Shown here: positions 27,760 to 38,535 of the stretch, piece after piece | Numbering within the stretch: the stretch's first letter is position 1 | How the letters are laid out: the number at the start of each line of letters is the position of its first letter | NCBI RefSeq assembly: GCF_001558695.1 | Contig: NZ_LNTU01000001.1 | Coordinates: 1,240,001 to 1,304,000, forward strand | Direction of reading: 5' to 3' | Source of the DNA: Paramesorhizobium deserti | GTDB lineage: Bacteria > Pseudomonadota > Alphaproteobacteria > Rhizobiales > Rhizobiaceae | Length of the DNA stretch: 64,000 nt | Made by a program: the position numbers and the translations under genes | Notes under the pieces: model-generated | The model's database searches: none | The model's input: the letters and a program-made list of their open reading frames with translations, nothing else | What the model was told of the DNA's origin: nothing

Positions 27760-28742
27760 AGATTGCGCTGCCAGAGCGAATAATTGTCGTCCGAGATGAG
27801 CGAGAGGACCTGACGGCCCCGGCTGTCGGTCCACACATCGATCCCTTCCATATTGTCGATCTGATAGCCCATATCGGCCTTGAGCAGGATTGCGCCGTCG
27901 ACCGTTGCGCCGGGCTGGATGGTTTCGCTCTTGATGCGGCGGATGCGAAGCGCCACGCCCGAAACCAGCGCATAGCGCCGCTCCAGGATCAACAAATCGC
28001 CATCGGGCAGGAAAGCCGCATCGCTGATATCGAAATCGTCCGTCCGGCGGACAAAGAAGATACCCCGACGCGGCCCGGCAAGCACGGCCGCGAAAATATC
28101 GCCATTCCTGTTCAGGCTTTTCTCCGTCAAAACCACACGCGTGCCGCCGAGGGGGCCTGACGCGGGTGAGACCGCGACCGCCTCCAAGCTCGCATTCCTG
28201 CGCAGTTCTTCTCGCGGCAACGGCAATGGCAGGGCTTTCGGCAACGATGCGAAATCCTGCGTGTCGAGCCTATATTCCAGCAAGCGGTGCTCGCGTTCGA
28301 AGCCGACCGTCACCTTGTCGCCTGATATGGCTAGGCTTTCGGCATCGGCGTTCCATTTTTGCGCGAAAGGCTCACCGGAAGCATCAATGAGCGGCGCCAT
28401 CCTGAAGCTGCGGATGCCCGAGGGCCGGCCTTCCGCATCCCGCTCGATTGAACCCGCATACCAGAAGCCGGTATCGGTGACGCCGAGAAAGTTGCGGCCG
28501 GCATCGAGAAAGCGGATCGCCGACATGCCGCCGAATTCGCGGTTCGCCGCCGTCAGGGCCAGTCCGCCGACGAATTCCAGTGCGCCGAAGCGCCGTTCGG
28601 ACGAGCCGATGCGGAACTGCGTGATCGGACGGGCGGTCACATCGAACCGCTCGACGCGGTCTTCCGCCTGGCCGGGTAAAGGCCGGCAGATGGCCAAGGC
28701 TATTGCGCAGAGAAACAGAAAGAGGCGGGGCAGCCTTCTCAA
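27732..28742 (-). CDS. Esterase-like activity of phytase family protein
   Basis: 336 residues: a signal peptide ([20 protein letters not shown]) and a beta-propeller-like domain of the phytase-like esterase family (Pfam 13449), with [25 protein letters not shown]-type opening and [18 protein letters not shown] and [11 protein letters not shown] later. Probably a periplasmic hydrolase; substrate unknown. It overlaps cobT by four bases (ATGA) and so is the last gene of the J-domain-cobS-cobT group, and overlaps the VUT gene by 28 bases at its 3' end. Confidence 0.85.
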   Translation of the reverse strand: MRRLPRLFLFLCAIALAICRPLPGQAEDRVERFDVTARPITQFRIGSSERRFGALEFVGGLALTAANREFGGMSAIRFLDAGRNFLGVTDTGFWYAGSIERDAEGRPSGIRSFRMAPLIDASGEPFAQKWNADAESLAISGDKVTVGFEREHRLLEYRLDTQDFASLPKALPLPLPREELRRNASLEAVAVSPASGPLGGTRVVLTEKSLNRNGDIFAAVLAGPRRGIFFVRRTDDFDISDAAFLPDGDLLILERRYALVSGVALRIRRIKSETIQPGATVDGAILLKADMGYQIDNMEGIDVWTDSRGRQVLSLISDDNYSLWQRNLYLEFRLAE

Positions 28743-30631
28743 CGGCGCCCTGCGCGGCGGGCGCCATTGCCATGCTCGTCGAAGAGCGAAGCGAGTTGCT
28801 CGGTCATGGCGCCGGCCAGCTCCTCCGCGTCGACAATGGTGACGGCCCGGCGATAATAGCGCGTCACGTCATGGCCGATGCCGATGGCGATGAGTTCGAC
28901 CGGCGAGCGGGTCTCGATTTCCTCGATGACAGCCCGCAGATGGCGTTCGAGATAATTGCCCGGATTGACCGAAAGCGTGGAATCATCGACCGGCGCGCCG
29001 TCGGAGATCATCATCAGGATCTTGCGCTGCTCCGGCCGCCCGATAAGCCGCTGGTGCGCCCAGATCAGTGCCTCGCCGTCGATGTTTTCCTTGAGCAGGC
29101 CTTCGCGCATCATCAGGCCGAGATTGCGGCGCGCCCGCCGCCATGGCGCATCGGCGCTCTTGTAGATGATGTGGCGCAGATCGTTGAGACGGCCCGGATT
29201 GGCCACCTTGCCGCGGTCGAGCCACGCCTCGCGCGCCTGCCCGCCCTTCCACGCGCGCGTGGTGAAGCCGAGGATTTCGACCTTGACGCCGCAACGCTCC
29301 AGCGTGCGGGCGAGAATGTCGGCGCAGGTGGCGGCGACCGTGATCGGCCGGCCGCGCATCGAGCCGGAATTGTCGAGAAGCAGCGTCACCACCGTGTCGC
29401 GGAAATCCGTGTCGCGCTCCTGCTTGTAGGAAAGCGGCTGCGTCGGATCGATGACGACGCGCACCAGCCGCGACGGGTCGAGATAGCCTTCTTCGAGATC
29501 GAAATCCCAGGAGCGGTTCTGCTGCGCCATCAGCCGGCGCTGCAGCCGGTTGGCGAGCCTGCCGACCACGCCCTGCAGATTGGCGAGCTGCTTGTCAAGA
29601 AAGGCGCGCAGCCGCTCGAGTTCCGACTCGTCGCAAAGCTCGGTGGCCTCGACCGTCTCGTCGAATTCCTGCGTGAAGACCTTGTAGTCGATCTCGCTGG
29701 CGAAATTGGCGAAGGGCTGGTTCGGGCGGCGCGCCTCTCCGGGTGTCTCGGCGTCGACATCCTCGTCGCCGTCCATGTCGTCGGCGAAACTATCAGCCGC
29801 TTCCATCTCGCCCTGCTCGCCGTCCTCGCTCGAACTTTCGGCATCGTCGCTGTCGGCCGCGTCGGAGCCTTCCTGCTCCTCCGACCCGCCCTCTTCATTG
29901 TCCTCGGGCTTGGGCGTTTCCTCGCTCTCTTCGTCCTGATCGGTGGATTGCTCCTGTTGCGAGAGCTCTTCCGCCATATCCATCGAGGCGAGCATCTCCC
30001 GCACGACGCGGGCAAAAGCCTGCTGGTCTTCCAGCTTGTCGCTCAGGTGCGCGATGTCGGCGCCGGCCTTCTCCTCGATCCAGTCGCGCCAGAGATCGAC
30101 GACATTGCCGGCTTCATCAGGCGCACGGCGGCCGGTGAGCTTTTCGCGCACCATCAGCGCCACCGCTTCCTCGATCGGCGCGTCGGCCTTCTCGGTGATC
30201 GCGGGAAAATTGGCGCGGCTGTATTTATCCGAGAGCATCGAGGCGAGATTGTCGCCGACGCCATCCATGGCGCGCGCGCCGATGGCCTCGACACGGGCCT
30301 GCTCGACCGCATCGAAGATGGCCCGCGCCTGCTTACCCTCAGGCGCCAGCGTCGCATGGATACGGGCGTTGTGGCAGGCGCGGCGCAAAGCCATGGAATC
30401 GCCGAGACCCCGCGTCACCGCCACATCGTGCGCCGTCGGTCGCTTCGGCAGTTCCGGCAGGCGCGCGCGGTTTCCCGTCAGCGCCGGACGGTCGTTGCCG
30501 AAAGCGACTTCGAGTTCGTTCGAGCCGGCGATCGCACGCATGCAGGCCGTCACGGCCCGCTTGAACGGCTCCGTGTCCACCGGCCCTTTCGGCCGCTCGC
30601 GCGTATTGTCGCCCGGACCCGCCATATGCAA
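28739..30631 (-). CDS. cobT: Cobaltochelatase subunit CobT
   Basis: With CobS (and CobN) inserts Co2+ into hydrogenobyrinate a,c-diamide in aerobic B12 synthesis. Up to 630 residues: N-terminal domain, an acidic low-complexity linker about residues 220-300 (rich in E, D, S), and a C-terminal von Willebrand-type domain with the metal-binding DNSGS (about 437-441). MAGPGD (start 30625) is a likely alternative to MHMAGPGD. Three bases after the cobS stop. Confidence 0.95.
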   Translation of the reverse strand: MHMAGPGDNTRERPKGPVDTEPFKRAVTACMRAIAGSNELEVAFGNDRPALTGNRARLPELPKRPTAHDVAVTRGLGDSMALRRACHNARIHATLAPEGKQARAIFDAVEQARVEAIGARAMDGVGDNLASMLSDKYSRANFPAITEKADAPIEEAVALMVREKLTGRRAPDEAGNVVDLWRDWIEEKAGADIAHLSDKLEDQQAFARVVREMLASMDMAEELSQQEQSTDQDEESEETPKPEDNEEGGSEEQEGSDAADSDDAESSSEDGEQGEMEAADSFADDMDGDEDVDAETPGEARRPNQPFANFASEIDYKVFTQEFDETVEATELCDESELERLRAFLDKQLANLQGVVGRLANRLQRRLMAQQNRSWDFDLEEGYLDPSRLVRVVIDPTQPLSYKQERDTDFRDTVVTLLLDNSGSMRGRPITVAATCADILARTLERCGVKVEILGFTTRAWKGGQAREAWLDRGKVANPGRLNDLRHIIYKSADAPWRRARRNLGLMMREGLLKENIDGEALIWAHQRLIGRPEQRKILMMISDGAPVDDSTLSVNPGNYLERHLRAVIEEIETRSPVELIAIGIGHDVTRYYRRAVTIVDAEELAGAMTEQLASLFDEHGNGARRAGRR

Positions 30632-30634
30632 CGC

Positions 30635-31621
30635 CTATGCAAGAACCGTGTTGACCATGGATTCCGGCAATTCCTTGCCGAAGGCCCGCTGATAGAACTC
30701 GGCTACCGTCGGACGCTCCAGTTCGTCGCACTTGTTCAAGAACGTCAGGCGGAAGGCAAAGCCGACATCCTTGAAGATATCGGCATTCTCCGCCCAGGTG
30801 ATGACCGTGCGCGGGCTCATGACGGTGGAAAGATCGCCATTGATGAAGGCGGAGCGCGTCATGTCGGCGATCCGGACCATCTTCGAGACGATCTCGCGGC
30901 CTTCCGCATTCTGGTAGTGCTTGGCCTTGGCCAGAACGATAGCGACTTCATTGTCATGCGGCAGGTAGTTGAGCGTGGTGACGATCGACCAGCGGTCCAT
31001 TTGGGCCTGGTTGATCTGCTGCGTGCCGTGATAGAGCCCGGTCGTATCGCCGAGGCCGATGGTGTTGGCGGTGGCGAACAGGCGGAAGGCCGGATGTGGA
31101 CGGATGACGCGGCTCTGGTCGAGCAGGGTCAGGCGGCCCGATGATTCCAGCACGCGCTGGATGACGAACATCACGTCGGGGCGGCCGGCGTCATATTCGT
31201 CGAAGACCAGCGCCACATTGTGCTGATAGGCCCAGGGCAGGATGCCGTCCTTGAACTCGGTCACCTGCATGCCATCCTTGACGACGATGGCGTCCTTGCC
31301 GACGAGGTCGATACGGCTGACATGGCTGTCGAGATTGACGCGCACGCATGGCCAGTTGAGGCGGGCGGCGACCTGCTCGATATGGGTGGACTTGCCGGTG
31401 CCGTGATAGCCCGCCACCATGACCCGCCGGTTGTAGGCGAAACCCGCGAGGATGGCGAGCGTCGTTTGGCGGTCGAAAAGATAGTCCGGATCGATTTCCG
31501 GCACATAGGCATCGCCTGCCGCATAGGCCGGCACGGTCATGTCGGAATCGATGCCGAAAACCTCAGCTACCCTGACCGTCTTGTCCGGCAGATTGGCGAT
31601 ATCCCGTTCAACCTTGTTCAT
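30635..31621 (-). CDS. cobS: Cobaltochelatase subunit CobS (AAA+ ATPase)
   Basis: Hexameric AAA+ partner of CobT. 328 residues; the Walker A is [10 protein letters not shown] (about 70-79), Walker [12 protein letters not shown], and the sensor region [19 protein letters not shown]. Start at 31621 has a strong GGAGG four bases before it; ATG 31624 is one codon upstream. It lies between the J-domain gene and cobT. Confidence 0.96.
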   Translation of the reverse strand: MNKVERDIANLPDKTVRVAEVFGIDSDMTVPAYAAGDAYVPEIDPDYLFDRQTTLAILAGFAYNRRVMVAGYHGTGKSTHIEQVAARLNWPCVRVNLDSHVSRIDLVGKDAIVVKDGMQVTEFKDGILPWAYQHNVALVFDEYDAGRPDVMFVIQRVLESSGRLTLLDQSRVIRPHPAFRLFATANTIGLGDTTGLYHGTQQINQAQMDRWSIVTTLNYLPHDNEVAIVLAKAKHYQNAEGREIVSKMVRIADMTRSAFINGDLSTVMSPRTVITWAENADIFKDVGFAFRLTFLNKCDELERPTVAEFYQRAFGKELPESMVNTVLA

Positions 31622-31723
31622 CATGCCTCCAGAGCGGAGGGAAAGTGCCCGCCGCAGATTCCAACGCAATCGAAATGTAATCCGGGACACCCATGAAACG
31701 GGCTCCCAATCCTTCAGGTGGCT

Positions 31724-32347
31724 TTAGCAAAAACCGGCCTGCTTGAGCAATTGATAAGCCTGGATCACCTCGCGGAACCGATCCTCGGAACCCCGGTCTC
31801 CACCATTCGCATCCGGATGATGGAGCTTTACCAGTTCCTTATAGCGCGACTTGATCTGATCGCCAGTCGAATTTGCATTGAGGCCGAGGGTTTCGAATGC
31901 CTTGGCTTCGAGCGGCCGAGGCTTGCGCATCTTCGGCGTTGCGCCGGCGCGAGCCTGCGTCTCTCCGAACAGATTGAAGGGATCGCGCACCTTGTTGTAA
32001 TAGCCGGCGCGGCCGGAACGCACTTGAGCAAAATCGGGCGACGTTCGCGCCGAAGCATTAGCCGCCGCCGACCAGGTCGGGCGATGTCCCGTCAGGGCGT
32101 CCTTCTGGAAACGGGCGATCTCGCCGTCCGAAAGGCCCGAGAAATAGTTGAAGCTCTTGTTGTACTGGCGCACATGGTCGATGCAGAAGTGGAAATATTC
32201 ACCTTCCCGCATGCGCCCGACGGGAGCGCGGTGCGTTCCCGGTGCATCGCAGCCGTCCCACTGGCATTGCGGCGCGCGCGGCTTCGCCTCCGCCTCCTTT
32301 TCCGGGCGGATACGAATGCGGTCGAAATATTTTGAGTTCAGTTTCAT
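31724..32347 (-). CDS. J-domain protein with N-terminal Cys/His motif
   Basis: 207 residues. The C-terminal 55 or so residues form a J domain with HPD at 177-179 (KLHHPDANGG), so it should stimulate an Hsp70 (DnaK or HscA). The N-terminal part has C28, C33, C55 and H58 in a spacing that could bind zinc. It heads the minus-strand cobS-cobT group and diverges from bolA, and the same group occurs in related genomes; a role in maturation of a metal-binding client is a reasonable but unproven idea. Confidence 0.88.
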   Translation of the reverse strand: MKLNSKYFDRIRIRPEKEAEAKPRAPQCQWDGCDAPGTHRAPVGRMREGEYFHFCIDHVRQYNKSFNYFSGLSDGEIARFQKDALTGHRPTWSAAANASARTSPDFAQVRSGRAGYYNKVRDPFNLFGETQARAGATPKMRKPRPLEAKAFETLGLNANSTGDQIKSRYKELVKLHHPDANGGDRGSEDRFREVIQAYQLLKQAGFC

Positions 32348-32515
32348 CGAATCACGATTATGGGGAGATCGTTCAGCTAAACAAGAATTGACATTTCGCC
32401 CATGAGCACCGTAACGGCTGAATCGCTAAAATAATCGCGATCATGTGCGAATTTGACCCAGTTCCGGTTGCATACGATGGGGATGACGACCGGTATATGG
32501 GGACAGGAGATGCAA

Positions 32516-32824
32516 ATGTCTACGACAAAACAGACGATCATTGAGGCGAAACTGAGAAGCGTCTTCGCGCCGCAATCGCTCGAAGTCATCAATGAAAGTC
32601 ATCTGCATGCCGGCCATCACCATCATGGCAGCGATCATCACGGGACCTTCGACGGCGCCGGCGAGACGCATTTTCGCGTGCGTATCGTCTCAGATGCTTT
32701 CGCCGGCATGGATCGCGTTGCGCGGCATCGTGCTATCAATGCGCTCCTGAAGGACGAACTCGAGGGCGGCGTGCATGCGCTGGCGCTCGAACCATCGGCT
32801 CCGGGAGAGGCAACGCGCCGATAG
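32516..32824 (+). CDS. bolA: BolA family protein
   Basis: 102 residues. BolA-type proteins act with monothiol glutaredoxins in iron-sulfur cluster and iron homeostasis. A His-rich loop HAGHHHHGSDHHG (31-43) lies after the conserved S-H region, then the core THFRVRIVSDAFAGMDRVARHRAI. The start at 32516 is supported by AGGAGA upstream; longer frames have no ribosome site. Divergent from the J-domain gene. Confidence 0.93.
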   Translation: MSTTKQTIIEAKLRSVFAPQSLEVINESHLHAGHHHHGSDHHGTFDGAGETHFRVRIVSDAFAGMDRVARHRAINALLKDELEGGVHALALEPSAPGEATRR

Positions 32825-32831
32825 CGCACGA

Positions 32832-34130
32832 TCAGCTCACCGACTGGTTTACCGGCTTGCCGCCGGCGTCGAGCGGCACGATCCGTAATCTCAGAATACG
32901 GTTCTTTTGGCGTTTCAGCACGGTGAACCGTTTGCCGTAGAACGTGAAGGCCTGCTTCTCCTCAGGGATCGACTGGGCTTCATGGATGACGAGGCCGGCA
33001 ATGGTCGTCGCCTCTTCGTCGGGCAGGTTCCAGTCGAGCGTCCGGTTCAAATCGCGGATCGGCAGGGAACCGTCGACGATCAGCGATCCGTCCGGCTGCT
33101 GGCGCAGGCCCTGCATCTCGATGTCGTGCTCGTCGGCGATATCGCCGACGATCTCCTCCAGGATATCCTCAAGCGTCACCAGCCCCTGCACGTCGCCATA
33201 TTCGTCGACGACGATGGCGATATGCGCCTTGCGCCGCAGGAAGGCATTGAGCTGATCCTGCAGCGTCGTCGTATCCGGCACGAACCAGGGCTTGGTGGCG
33301 AGCTTCAGAATGTCGATGCGCGAGAAATCATTGTTGACGTCGTGAAGCGCCCGCAAGAGATCCTTCGCATGGACGACGCCGACGATATTGTCGGTATCGC
33401 CGCGCCACACCGGCATGCGCGTATGCGGGCTCGACAGAATTTCCCGTACGATGGAATCCGCCGGATCGTCGGCATTGATCGAGCTCATCGCCGTGCGATG
33501 GATCATCACATCCGACACTTCCAGCTCGCGCAGGTCGAGCAGACCGCCGAGCTGGTCGCGATCGGCCTTGACCACCGAGCCCTCGCGGTGCAGCACCTCG
33601 ACGGCGCCGCGCAGTTCCTCATGAGCGGTCAGCATCGACTGGCCGGAGGCGAGATTGATCCCGAAAAGGCTCAGTATCCCGCGTACGAGGCGGTTGACGC
33701 CGCTCGACAGTGGCCCGATCACGGCGACGATCGGGGCGATGAAAGGCGAGACGTTGATGGCGAAGCGGTCGGGATTGGCGATCGCCCATGATTTCGGCAG
33801 CACCTCGGAGAAGATCACGAGAGTGACCGTCATCGCCAGCGTGGCATAGGCGACGCCGGCATCGCCGAACAGGCTCAGAAAGATGCTCGTGGTAAGCGAA
33901 GACGCCAGGATGTTGACGAGATTGTTGCCGATCAACAGCGCCCCGATCAACCGGTCGCGGCGCGCAATGAGCCGCTGCACCAGGCCGGCCCGCGCTTCGC
34001 CATTGTTTTCCAGCGTCAGCATCCGCCCGCGCGATGCCGCGGTCAGCGCCGTCTCCGACCCCGAAAAGAAGGCGGAGAGGAAGACGCAGAGCAGGATGAC
34101 GCCACACATGATCCACAGTGCCAGTGTCAT
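32832..34130 (-). CDS. CNNM/CorC-type membrane protein with CBS domains
   Basis: 432 residues: an N-terminal DUF21 membrane domain of about four segments ([29 protein letters not shown] begins it; 20-residue ends only are cited), a pair of CBS domains (about 195-320) and a C-terminal CorC_HlyC (transporter-associated) domain. Members are linked to Mg2+/Co2+ efflux or ion homeostasis. Older names include hemolysin or TlyC. It overlaps aroB by four bases. AroK, AroB and this gene form one minus-strand operon. Confidence 0.9.
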   Translation of the reverse strand: MTLALWIMCGVILLCVFLSAFFSGSETALTAASRGRMLTLENNGEARAGLVQRLIARRDRLIGALLIGNNLVNILASSLTTSIFLSLFGDAGVAYATLAMTVTLVIFSEVLPKSWAIANPDRFAINVSPFIAPIVAVIGPLSSGVNRLVRGILSLFGINLASGQSMLTAHEELRGAVEVLHREGSVVKADRDQLGGLLDLRELEVSDVMIHRTAMSSINADDPADSIVREILSSPHTRMPVWRGDTDNIVGVVHAKDLLRALHDVNNDFSRIDILKLATKPWFVPDTTTLQDQLNAFLRRKAHIAIVVDEYGDVQGLVTLEDILEEIVGDIADEHDIEMQGLRQQPDGSLIVDGSLPIRDLNRTLDWNLPDEEATTIAGLVIHEAQSIPEEKQAFTFYGKRFTVLKRQKNRILRLRIVPLDAGGKPVNQSVS

Positions 34131-35260
34131 GTCGGTTGCTTTCCCTGAAGAAAACCCAATACCGCTGAAGAGGGCACATCTTTAGCGATGAAGGACTGGC
34201 CAATACCCCGCGTCAGGATAAAAGTGAGGGCGCCGCGCGATACCTTCTTATCCTGCGCGATATATTCCATCAGCTTTTCCGCAGGCGGAATTGCGCCGGG
34301 AATCTCTGAAATCGAGACCGGCAGGCCGACGGCTTTCAGATGCGCTTCGACCCGGGTTGTATCGTCGGGGCTCGCAAGGTTCATATGCGCCGAGAACTGG
34401 TGCGCCAGCACCATGCCGATCGAAACCCCCTCGCCATGCACCAGGCGGCTGGAATCGTAGCCCGTAGCGGTTTCCAGCGCATGGCCGAAGGTGTGGCCGA
34501 GATTGAGGAGCGCCCTGTCGCCGGTCTCCCGCTCGTCGCGCGCCACCACATCAGCCTTGGCGCGGCAGGAGGTGGCGATTGCTTGCCCGCGCTCGGGCCC
34601 GCCGGCGAAGACCTGCCTCCAGTTCTTCTCCAGCCAGGCGAAGAAATCCGGCTGGTTTATCAGCCCATATTTCGCCACTTCCGCATAGCCGGCGCGGAAT
34701 TCTCGCGGGCTCAATGTATCGAGCACGTCCGTATCGGCCAGCACGAGCTGCGGCTGATAGAAGACGCCGACAAGATTCTTGCCATGGGCGGTGTTGATGC
34801 CGGTCTTGCCGCCGACGGAGGAATCGACCTGCGCCAGAAGCGAGGTCGGCATCTGGATGAAGCCCATGCCGCGCCGCACGATCCCGGCCACGAAGCCGGC
34901 GAGATCGCCGATGACGCCGCCGCCGAGCGCAATCACCGCATCGCCGCGTTCGAGCTTTGCCGCGAGCACCGCATTGGTCACCGTTTCGAGCGTGGCGAAG
35001 CCCTTCGATTTCTCGCCCGGCGCGACAATGATCGGCGTCGCCGCGATCGAGGCGTCTTCCAGGCTCCGCATCAGCGCATCGAGGTGGAAGCCCGCGACAT
35101 TCTCGTCGGTGACGATGGCGACCCGCGCGCCCTTGAGCCGCCTGGCCACCTCCTCGCCCGCCCGCGCGATCAGCCCGGAGCCGATCAATATGTCATAGGA
35201 GCGGTCGCCCAGCGACACCGGAACGGTTGTGATCTCGGGCAATTGAGCGGCGATTGTCAT
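34127..35260 (-). CDS. aroB: 3-Dehydroquinate synthase
   Basis: Converts DAHP to 3-dehydroquinate, step two of the shikimate pathway, with NAD+ and Zn2+/Co2+. 377 residues; [13 protein letters not shown] (NAD-binding) and the metal-ligand region GHTFGHALE are visible. Start ATG 35260 overlaps the aroK stop by four bases, and the stop overlaps the CNNM gene. Confidence 0.96.
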   Translation of the reverse strand: MTIAAQLPEITTVPVSLGDRSYDILIGSGLIARAGEEVARRLKGARVAIVTDENVAGFHLDALMRSLEDASIAATPIIVAPGEKSKGFATLETVTNAVLAAKLERGDAVIALGGGVIGDLAGFVAGIVRRGMGFIQMPTSLLAQVDSSVGGKTGINTAHGKNLVGVFYQPQLVLADTDVLDTLSPREFRAGYAEVAKYGLINQPDFFAWLEKNWRQVFAGGPERGQAIATSCRAKADVVARDERETGDRALLNLGHTFGHALETATGYDSSRLVHGEGVSIGMVLAHQFSAHMNLASPDDTTRVEAHLKAVGLPVSISEIPGAIPPAEKLMEYIAQDKKVSRGALTFILTRGIGQSFIAKDVPSSAVLGFLQGKQPT

Positions 35261-35871
35261 GAAATAATGCTTCCTGTTGCGGCGTGCTCGGAGGCATCGA
35301 GATGGCGTGAAAGCACCTCGATCACCTCCTGCGCGATGACTTCCTTCTTTTCCTCGCGCGACGTGACGGTCAGATCGGCCAGCGCATAGACGGGGTAGCG
35401 CTCGGCCATCAGCCTTTCCATGACGCCGCGCGGATTGTCGTTTTTGAGCAGCGGCCGGTTCTGCCGCCGCGACACACGTTCCATCAGGAGATCGAGATCG
35501 GCCTTGAGCCAGACCGAAACGCCTGAAGCGGAGATCGCCTCGCGCGTCTGCGCATTCATATAGGCGCCGCCGCCCGTCGCCAGCACCATCGGCCCGTCTT
35601 CGAGCATGCGCTGGATCACGCGCCGCTCCAGATCGCGGAATTCCGTCTCGCCATAGGCCTCGAACAGCTCCGGGATCGTCATCCGCGACACCGTTTCGAT
35701 CTCGTTATCGGCGTCGAAGAAGGGAAGGCCGAGCAGCTGCGCGACCTTCTTGCCGATGGTCGATTTCCCCGCTCCCATCAGCCCGACGATCACCAGCGGA
35801 CGCGTGCCTAGGCGCTCCCGGACAAGGGCTGCCTGGTCTTGATGCTGCGCGTGATCGTCCATTGTGCTCAT
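35257..35871 (-). CDS. aroK: Shikimate kinase
   Basis: Phosphorylates shikimate at the 3-hydroxyl. 204 residues with a P-loop GLMGAGKST (30-38), [16 protein letters not shown] and the lid region RPLLKND. ATG 35871 is chosen; the upstream in-frame ATG 90 bases earlier would overlap the divergent promoter. It starts the aroK-aroB-CNNM operon and diverges from the small membrane gene upstream of xerD. Confidence 0.95.
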   Translation of the reverse strand: MSTMDDHAQHQDQAALVRERLGTRPLVIVGLMGAGKSTIGKKVAQLLGLPFFDADNEIETVSRMTIPELFEAYGETEFRDLERRVIQRMLEDGPMVLATGGGAYMNAQTREAISASGVSVWLKADLDLLMERVSRRQNRPLLKNDNPRGVMERLMAERYPVYALADLTVTSREEKKEVIAQEVIEVLSRHLDASEHAATGSIIS

Positions 35872-35987
35872 GGCCAGCGTTTCCACATGAAAACGATCGG
35901 TTTGTAAAGAATGTCTATCACGAAAATATCTGCATCGCAGTGCCATCGGCCATCCTTGCATTCGCCTGACTTGCGCATCATAAGAGA

Positions 35988-36209
35988 ATGATGCCGACGC
36001 TGACGCGCCTTCTCCTTGCTCTTGCCGCCATGGCCCTTCTCGTCTATGGCGGAATGGTGGCGCTCGTCACTTTCGTGCAGCCCGTTCCCGGCGAAATGAC
36101 CATTCGCATCCCGCCTGAGAAGCTTGCGCCCAAGCCGCGCTCGACTTCCCTGCCGCAAGCCGCCGTGCCGACGGCGAGCGTCTCCTCCTCCGACACGGCG
36201 GCCGAGTGA
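35988..36209 (+). CDS. Small membrane protein, unknown function
   Basis: 73 residues with one N-terminal membrane segment ([20 protein letters not shown]) and a Pro/Ser/Ala-rich tail exposed probably to the periplasm. It ends three bases before the xerD start. Similar small genes sit at this place in related genomes and are usually labelled hypothetical. Function unknown. Confidence 0.7.
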   Translation: MMPTLTRLLLALAAMALLVYGGMVALVTFVQPVPGEMTIRIPPEKLAPKPRSTSLPQAAVPTASVSSSDTAAE

Positions 36210-36212
36210 ACC

Positions 36213-37133
36213 ATGCGCGCATCGGCGGCGATCGAGAATTTTCTGGAGATGATGAGCGCCGAGCGCGGCGCCGCGGAAAATACGCTTGCCTCCTATGCCC
36301 GTGATCTGGAGGCGGTGGCGGAATTCATCGCCGCGCGGGGCGTCAATCTGCCGGATGCCGCGTCCGACGATATCCGCGCCTATCTCGACGAGATGAACCG
36401 CCTCGGCTTTGCCGCCTCCTCGCAGGCGCGACGGCTTTCCGCGCTCAGGCAGTTCTTCCGCTTCCTCTATGCGGAAGGGTTTCGCCAGGATGACCCGACC
36501 GGCATCCTCGATGCGCCGAAGAAGCAGCGCGCGCTGCCGAAGATCATGAGCGAGGAAGTCGTCGGCCGTCTGCTCGACCGGGCAAAGCTGGAGGCGGAGG
36601 ACCCCGCTACCCCCGACAGGCTGCGCGCGGTGCGCCTGCATGTGCTCCTCGAAACGCTCTATGCCACGGGCTTGCGCGTTTCCGAGCTGGTGGGCCTTCC
36701 CGTCAGCGTCGCCCGCTCCGACCACCGTTTTCTCCTGGTGCGCGGCAAGGGCTCCAAGGAGCGCATGGTGCCGCTATCGGCCAAGGCGCGCGAGGCGATG
36801 AGCGGCTATCTGACCTTACGCGATGCCCAGCCGGGCAGCGACGACAATCCATGGCTGTTTCCGGCCTTTTCCGAAAGCGGCCATCTGGCGCGGCAGGTGT
36901 TTGCGCGGGAGCTGAAAGCGCTTGCGGCCCGCGCCGGCATTGCCACGGCCATGGTTTCGCCGCATGTGCTGCGACACGCTTTCGCCAGCCATCTCCTGCA
37001 GAACGGAGCGGATCTGCGCGCCGTGCAGCAATTGCTCGGCCATTCCGATATTTCCACCACGCAAATCTATACCCATGTACTGGAGGAAAGGCTGCATCAG
37101 CTCGTCAGCGAGCATCATCCGCTTGCCGATTGA
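36213..37133 (+). CDS. xerD: Site-specific tyrosine recombinase XerD
   Basis: With XerC resolves chromosome dimers at dif in the terminus. 306 residues: N-terminal core-binding domain ([18 protein letters not shown]) and catalytic domain with R155 (ATGLRVSEL), H251, R254 ([12 protein letters not shown]), H277 and the nucleophile Y286 (ISTTQIYTH). Its partner xerC is encoded at 59329-60285. No integron or phage context, so it is the housekeeping enzyme. Confidence 0.95.
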   Translation: MRASAAIENFLEMMSAERGAAENTLASYARDLEAVAEFIAARGVNLPDAASDDIRAYLDEMNRLGFAASSQARRLSALRQFFRFLYAEGFRQDDPTGILDAPKKQRALPKIMSEEVVGRLLDRAKLEAEDPATPDRLRAVRLHVLLETLYATGLRVSELVGLPVSVARSDHRFLLVRGKGSKERMVPLSAKAREAMSGYLTLRDAQPGSDDNPWLFPAFSESGHLARQVFARELKALAARAGIATAMVSPHVLRHAFASHLLQNGADLRAVQQLLGHSDISTTQIYTHVLEERLHQLVSEHHPLAD

Positions 37134-37292
37134 GCCTGTGGCCGTTATGAGGAACGCGGCTTCTGCCTGCCAGGCGTCTTTTTGACGTCTTTTTTGCATG
37201 GCAAGCCGGCATGTAAGGGATAGCTGTCGAGGAAAGATCCTCATAAGACCCAGCACGTTTGGACTTAAGTAGCGCACAAACAGTCAGGCCAT

Positions 37293-38246
37293 ATGTATAA
37301 TTACCTCGATTTCGAAAAACCCGTCGCCGACCTCGAAGGTCAGATCCTCGAACTGAAGAAGCTTTCGCAGGAAAGCGGCAGCGTCGAGATGGGCGACGAG
37401 ATTGCCCGCCTGGAGAAGCGCTCCGCCGAGGCGTTGAAGGATCTCTATCGCAAGCTGACGCCCTGGCAGAAGGCGCAGATCGCCCGCCATCCTGACCGTC
37501 CGCACTGCTTGGATTACGTCAAAAGCCTCTTCACCGAATTCACGCCACTCGCCGGCGACCGCAAATTCGCCGAGGACGAGGCGATCCAGGCGGGCTTTGC
37601 CCGCTTCAACGGCGAGGCCGTGGCCATCATCGGGCAGGAAAAGGGCGCCGACACCAAATCCCGCCTCAAGCACAATTTCGGCTCGGCCCGGCCGGAGGGC
37701 TACCGCAAGGCCGTGCGCATCATGGAACTGGCCGACCGCTTCGGCCTGCCTGTTATCACCCTGGTCGATACGGCGGGCGCCTATCCCGGCGTCAGCGCCG
37801 AGGAACGCGGCCAGGCGGAGGCCATTGCCCGATCGACGGCCGCCTGCCTCAATCTGCGCGTTCCCATGATTTCCGTCATCATCGGCGAAGGCGGTTCCGG
37901 CGGCGCCATCGCGATCGCCACCGCCAACCGCGTTTATATGCTCGAGCACTCCATCTATTCGGTGATCTCGCCGGAAGGAGCGGCTTCGATCCTGTGGCGC
38001 GATTCCACCCGCGCCAAGGACGCCGCCACCTCCATGCGGATCACGGCCCAGGATCTCTTCGAGCTGAAGATCATCGACGGGATCATCCCCGAGCCGATGG
38101 GCGGCGCCCATCGTGGGCCGGACGCGGCGATCACCGCTACGGGCGAGATCATCGAGAACGCACTCCAATCCATGGCCGGCGTGGATGGCGAAACGCTGAA
38201 AAAAGAACGGCGCGAGAAATATCTCGCCATCGGCCGTAATCTGTGA
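37293..38246 (+). CDS. accA: Acetyl-CoA carboxylase carboxyltransferase subunit alpha
   Basis: With AccD transfers carboxyl from biotin to acetyl-CoA, giving malonyl-CoA for fatty acids. 317 residues, standard length. MYNYLDFEKPVADLEGQI opens the protein; the crotonase-fold motifs IIGQEKGADTKSR, VDTAGAYPGVSAEERGQAEA-type and GEGGSGGAIAI are present. A 159-base gap separates it from xerD. Confidence 0.97.
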   Translation: MYNYLDFEKPVADLEGQILELKKLSQESGSVEMGDEIARLEKRSAEALKDLYRKLTPWQKAQIARHPDRPHCLDYVKSLFTEFTPLAGDRKFAEDEAIQAGFARFNGEAVAIIGQEKGADTKSRLKHNFGSARPEGYRKAVRIMELADRFGLPVITLVDTAGAYPGVSAEERGQAEAIARSTAACLNLRVPMISVIIGEGGSGGAIAIATANRVYMLEHSIYSVISPEGAASILWRDSTRAKDAATSMRITAQDLFELKIIDGIIPEPMGGAHRGPDAAITATGEIIENALQSMAGVDGETLKKERREKYLAIGRNL

Positions 38247-38289
38247 GCGGTAGAGCTTCGGCCACCCAACTCCGCTTTACGAGCTATTA

Positions 38290-38309
38290 ACCCTGTCTTC
38301 GATCAGGGT
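38290..38309 (+). terminator. Possible terminator hairpin after accA
   Basis: ACCCTG and CAGGGT form a six-base stem with an eight-base loop (TCTTCGAT). No U-run follows, so evidence is limited. Confidence 0.35.
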
Positions 38310-38366
38310 CTCCCTTTGCCGGGCATCTCAGGCTTCTGCCATAAAAGGGCCGCTTCAAGAGGAGAG

Positions 38367-38397
38367 TTGACAAAAAACGGCGACTGATGACATCAGT
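38367..38397 (+). promoter_or_regulatory. Promoter/operator candidate upstream of the transpeptidase-like gene
   Basis: A consensus -35 hexamer TTGACA (38367-38372) is followed by the perfect inverted repeat ACTGATG-A-CATCAGT (38383-38397), which would cover the -10 region. No convincing -10 hexamer was found, so this may be an operator or a fortuitous hairpin. Confidence 0.35.
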
Positions 38398-38535
38398 GTA
38401 AAGGGAGAATTGTCGTCGTTACGGTAAGGATTCGTCAACGATGCCGAAAGGTTTTGCTGCTAGGCAAGGCTTTTGGTTACGCGGATTTCCCTGGATTCCG
38501 GGACAGGCGGAAGATCGCTCACAGGCTTGATACGA

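Noticed and set aside
29730-29960. Low-complexity stretch as a repeat element
   Set aside because: It encodes the acidic linker of CobT.
36213-37133. XerD (and XerC) as signs of a mobile element
   Set aside because: Both have the housekeeping lengths and motifs, and no phage or integron genes are near.
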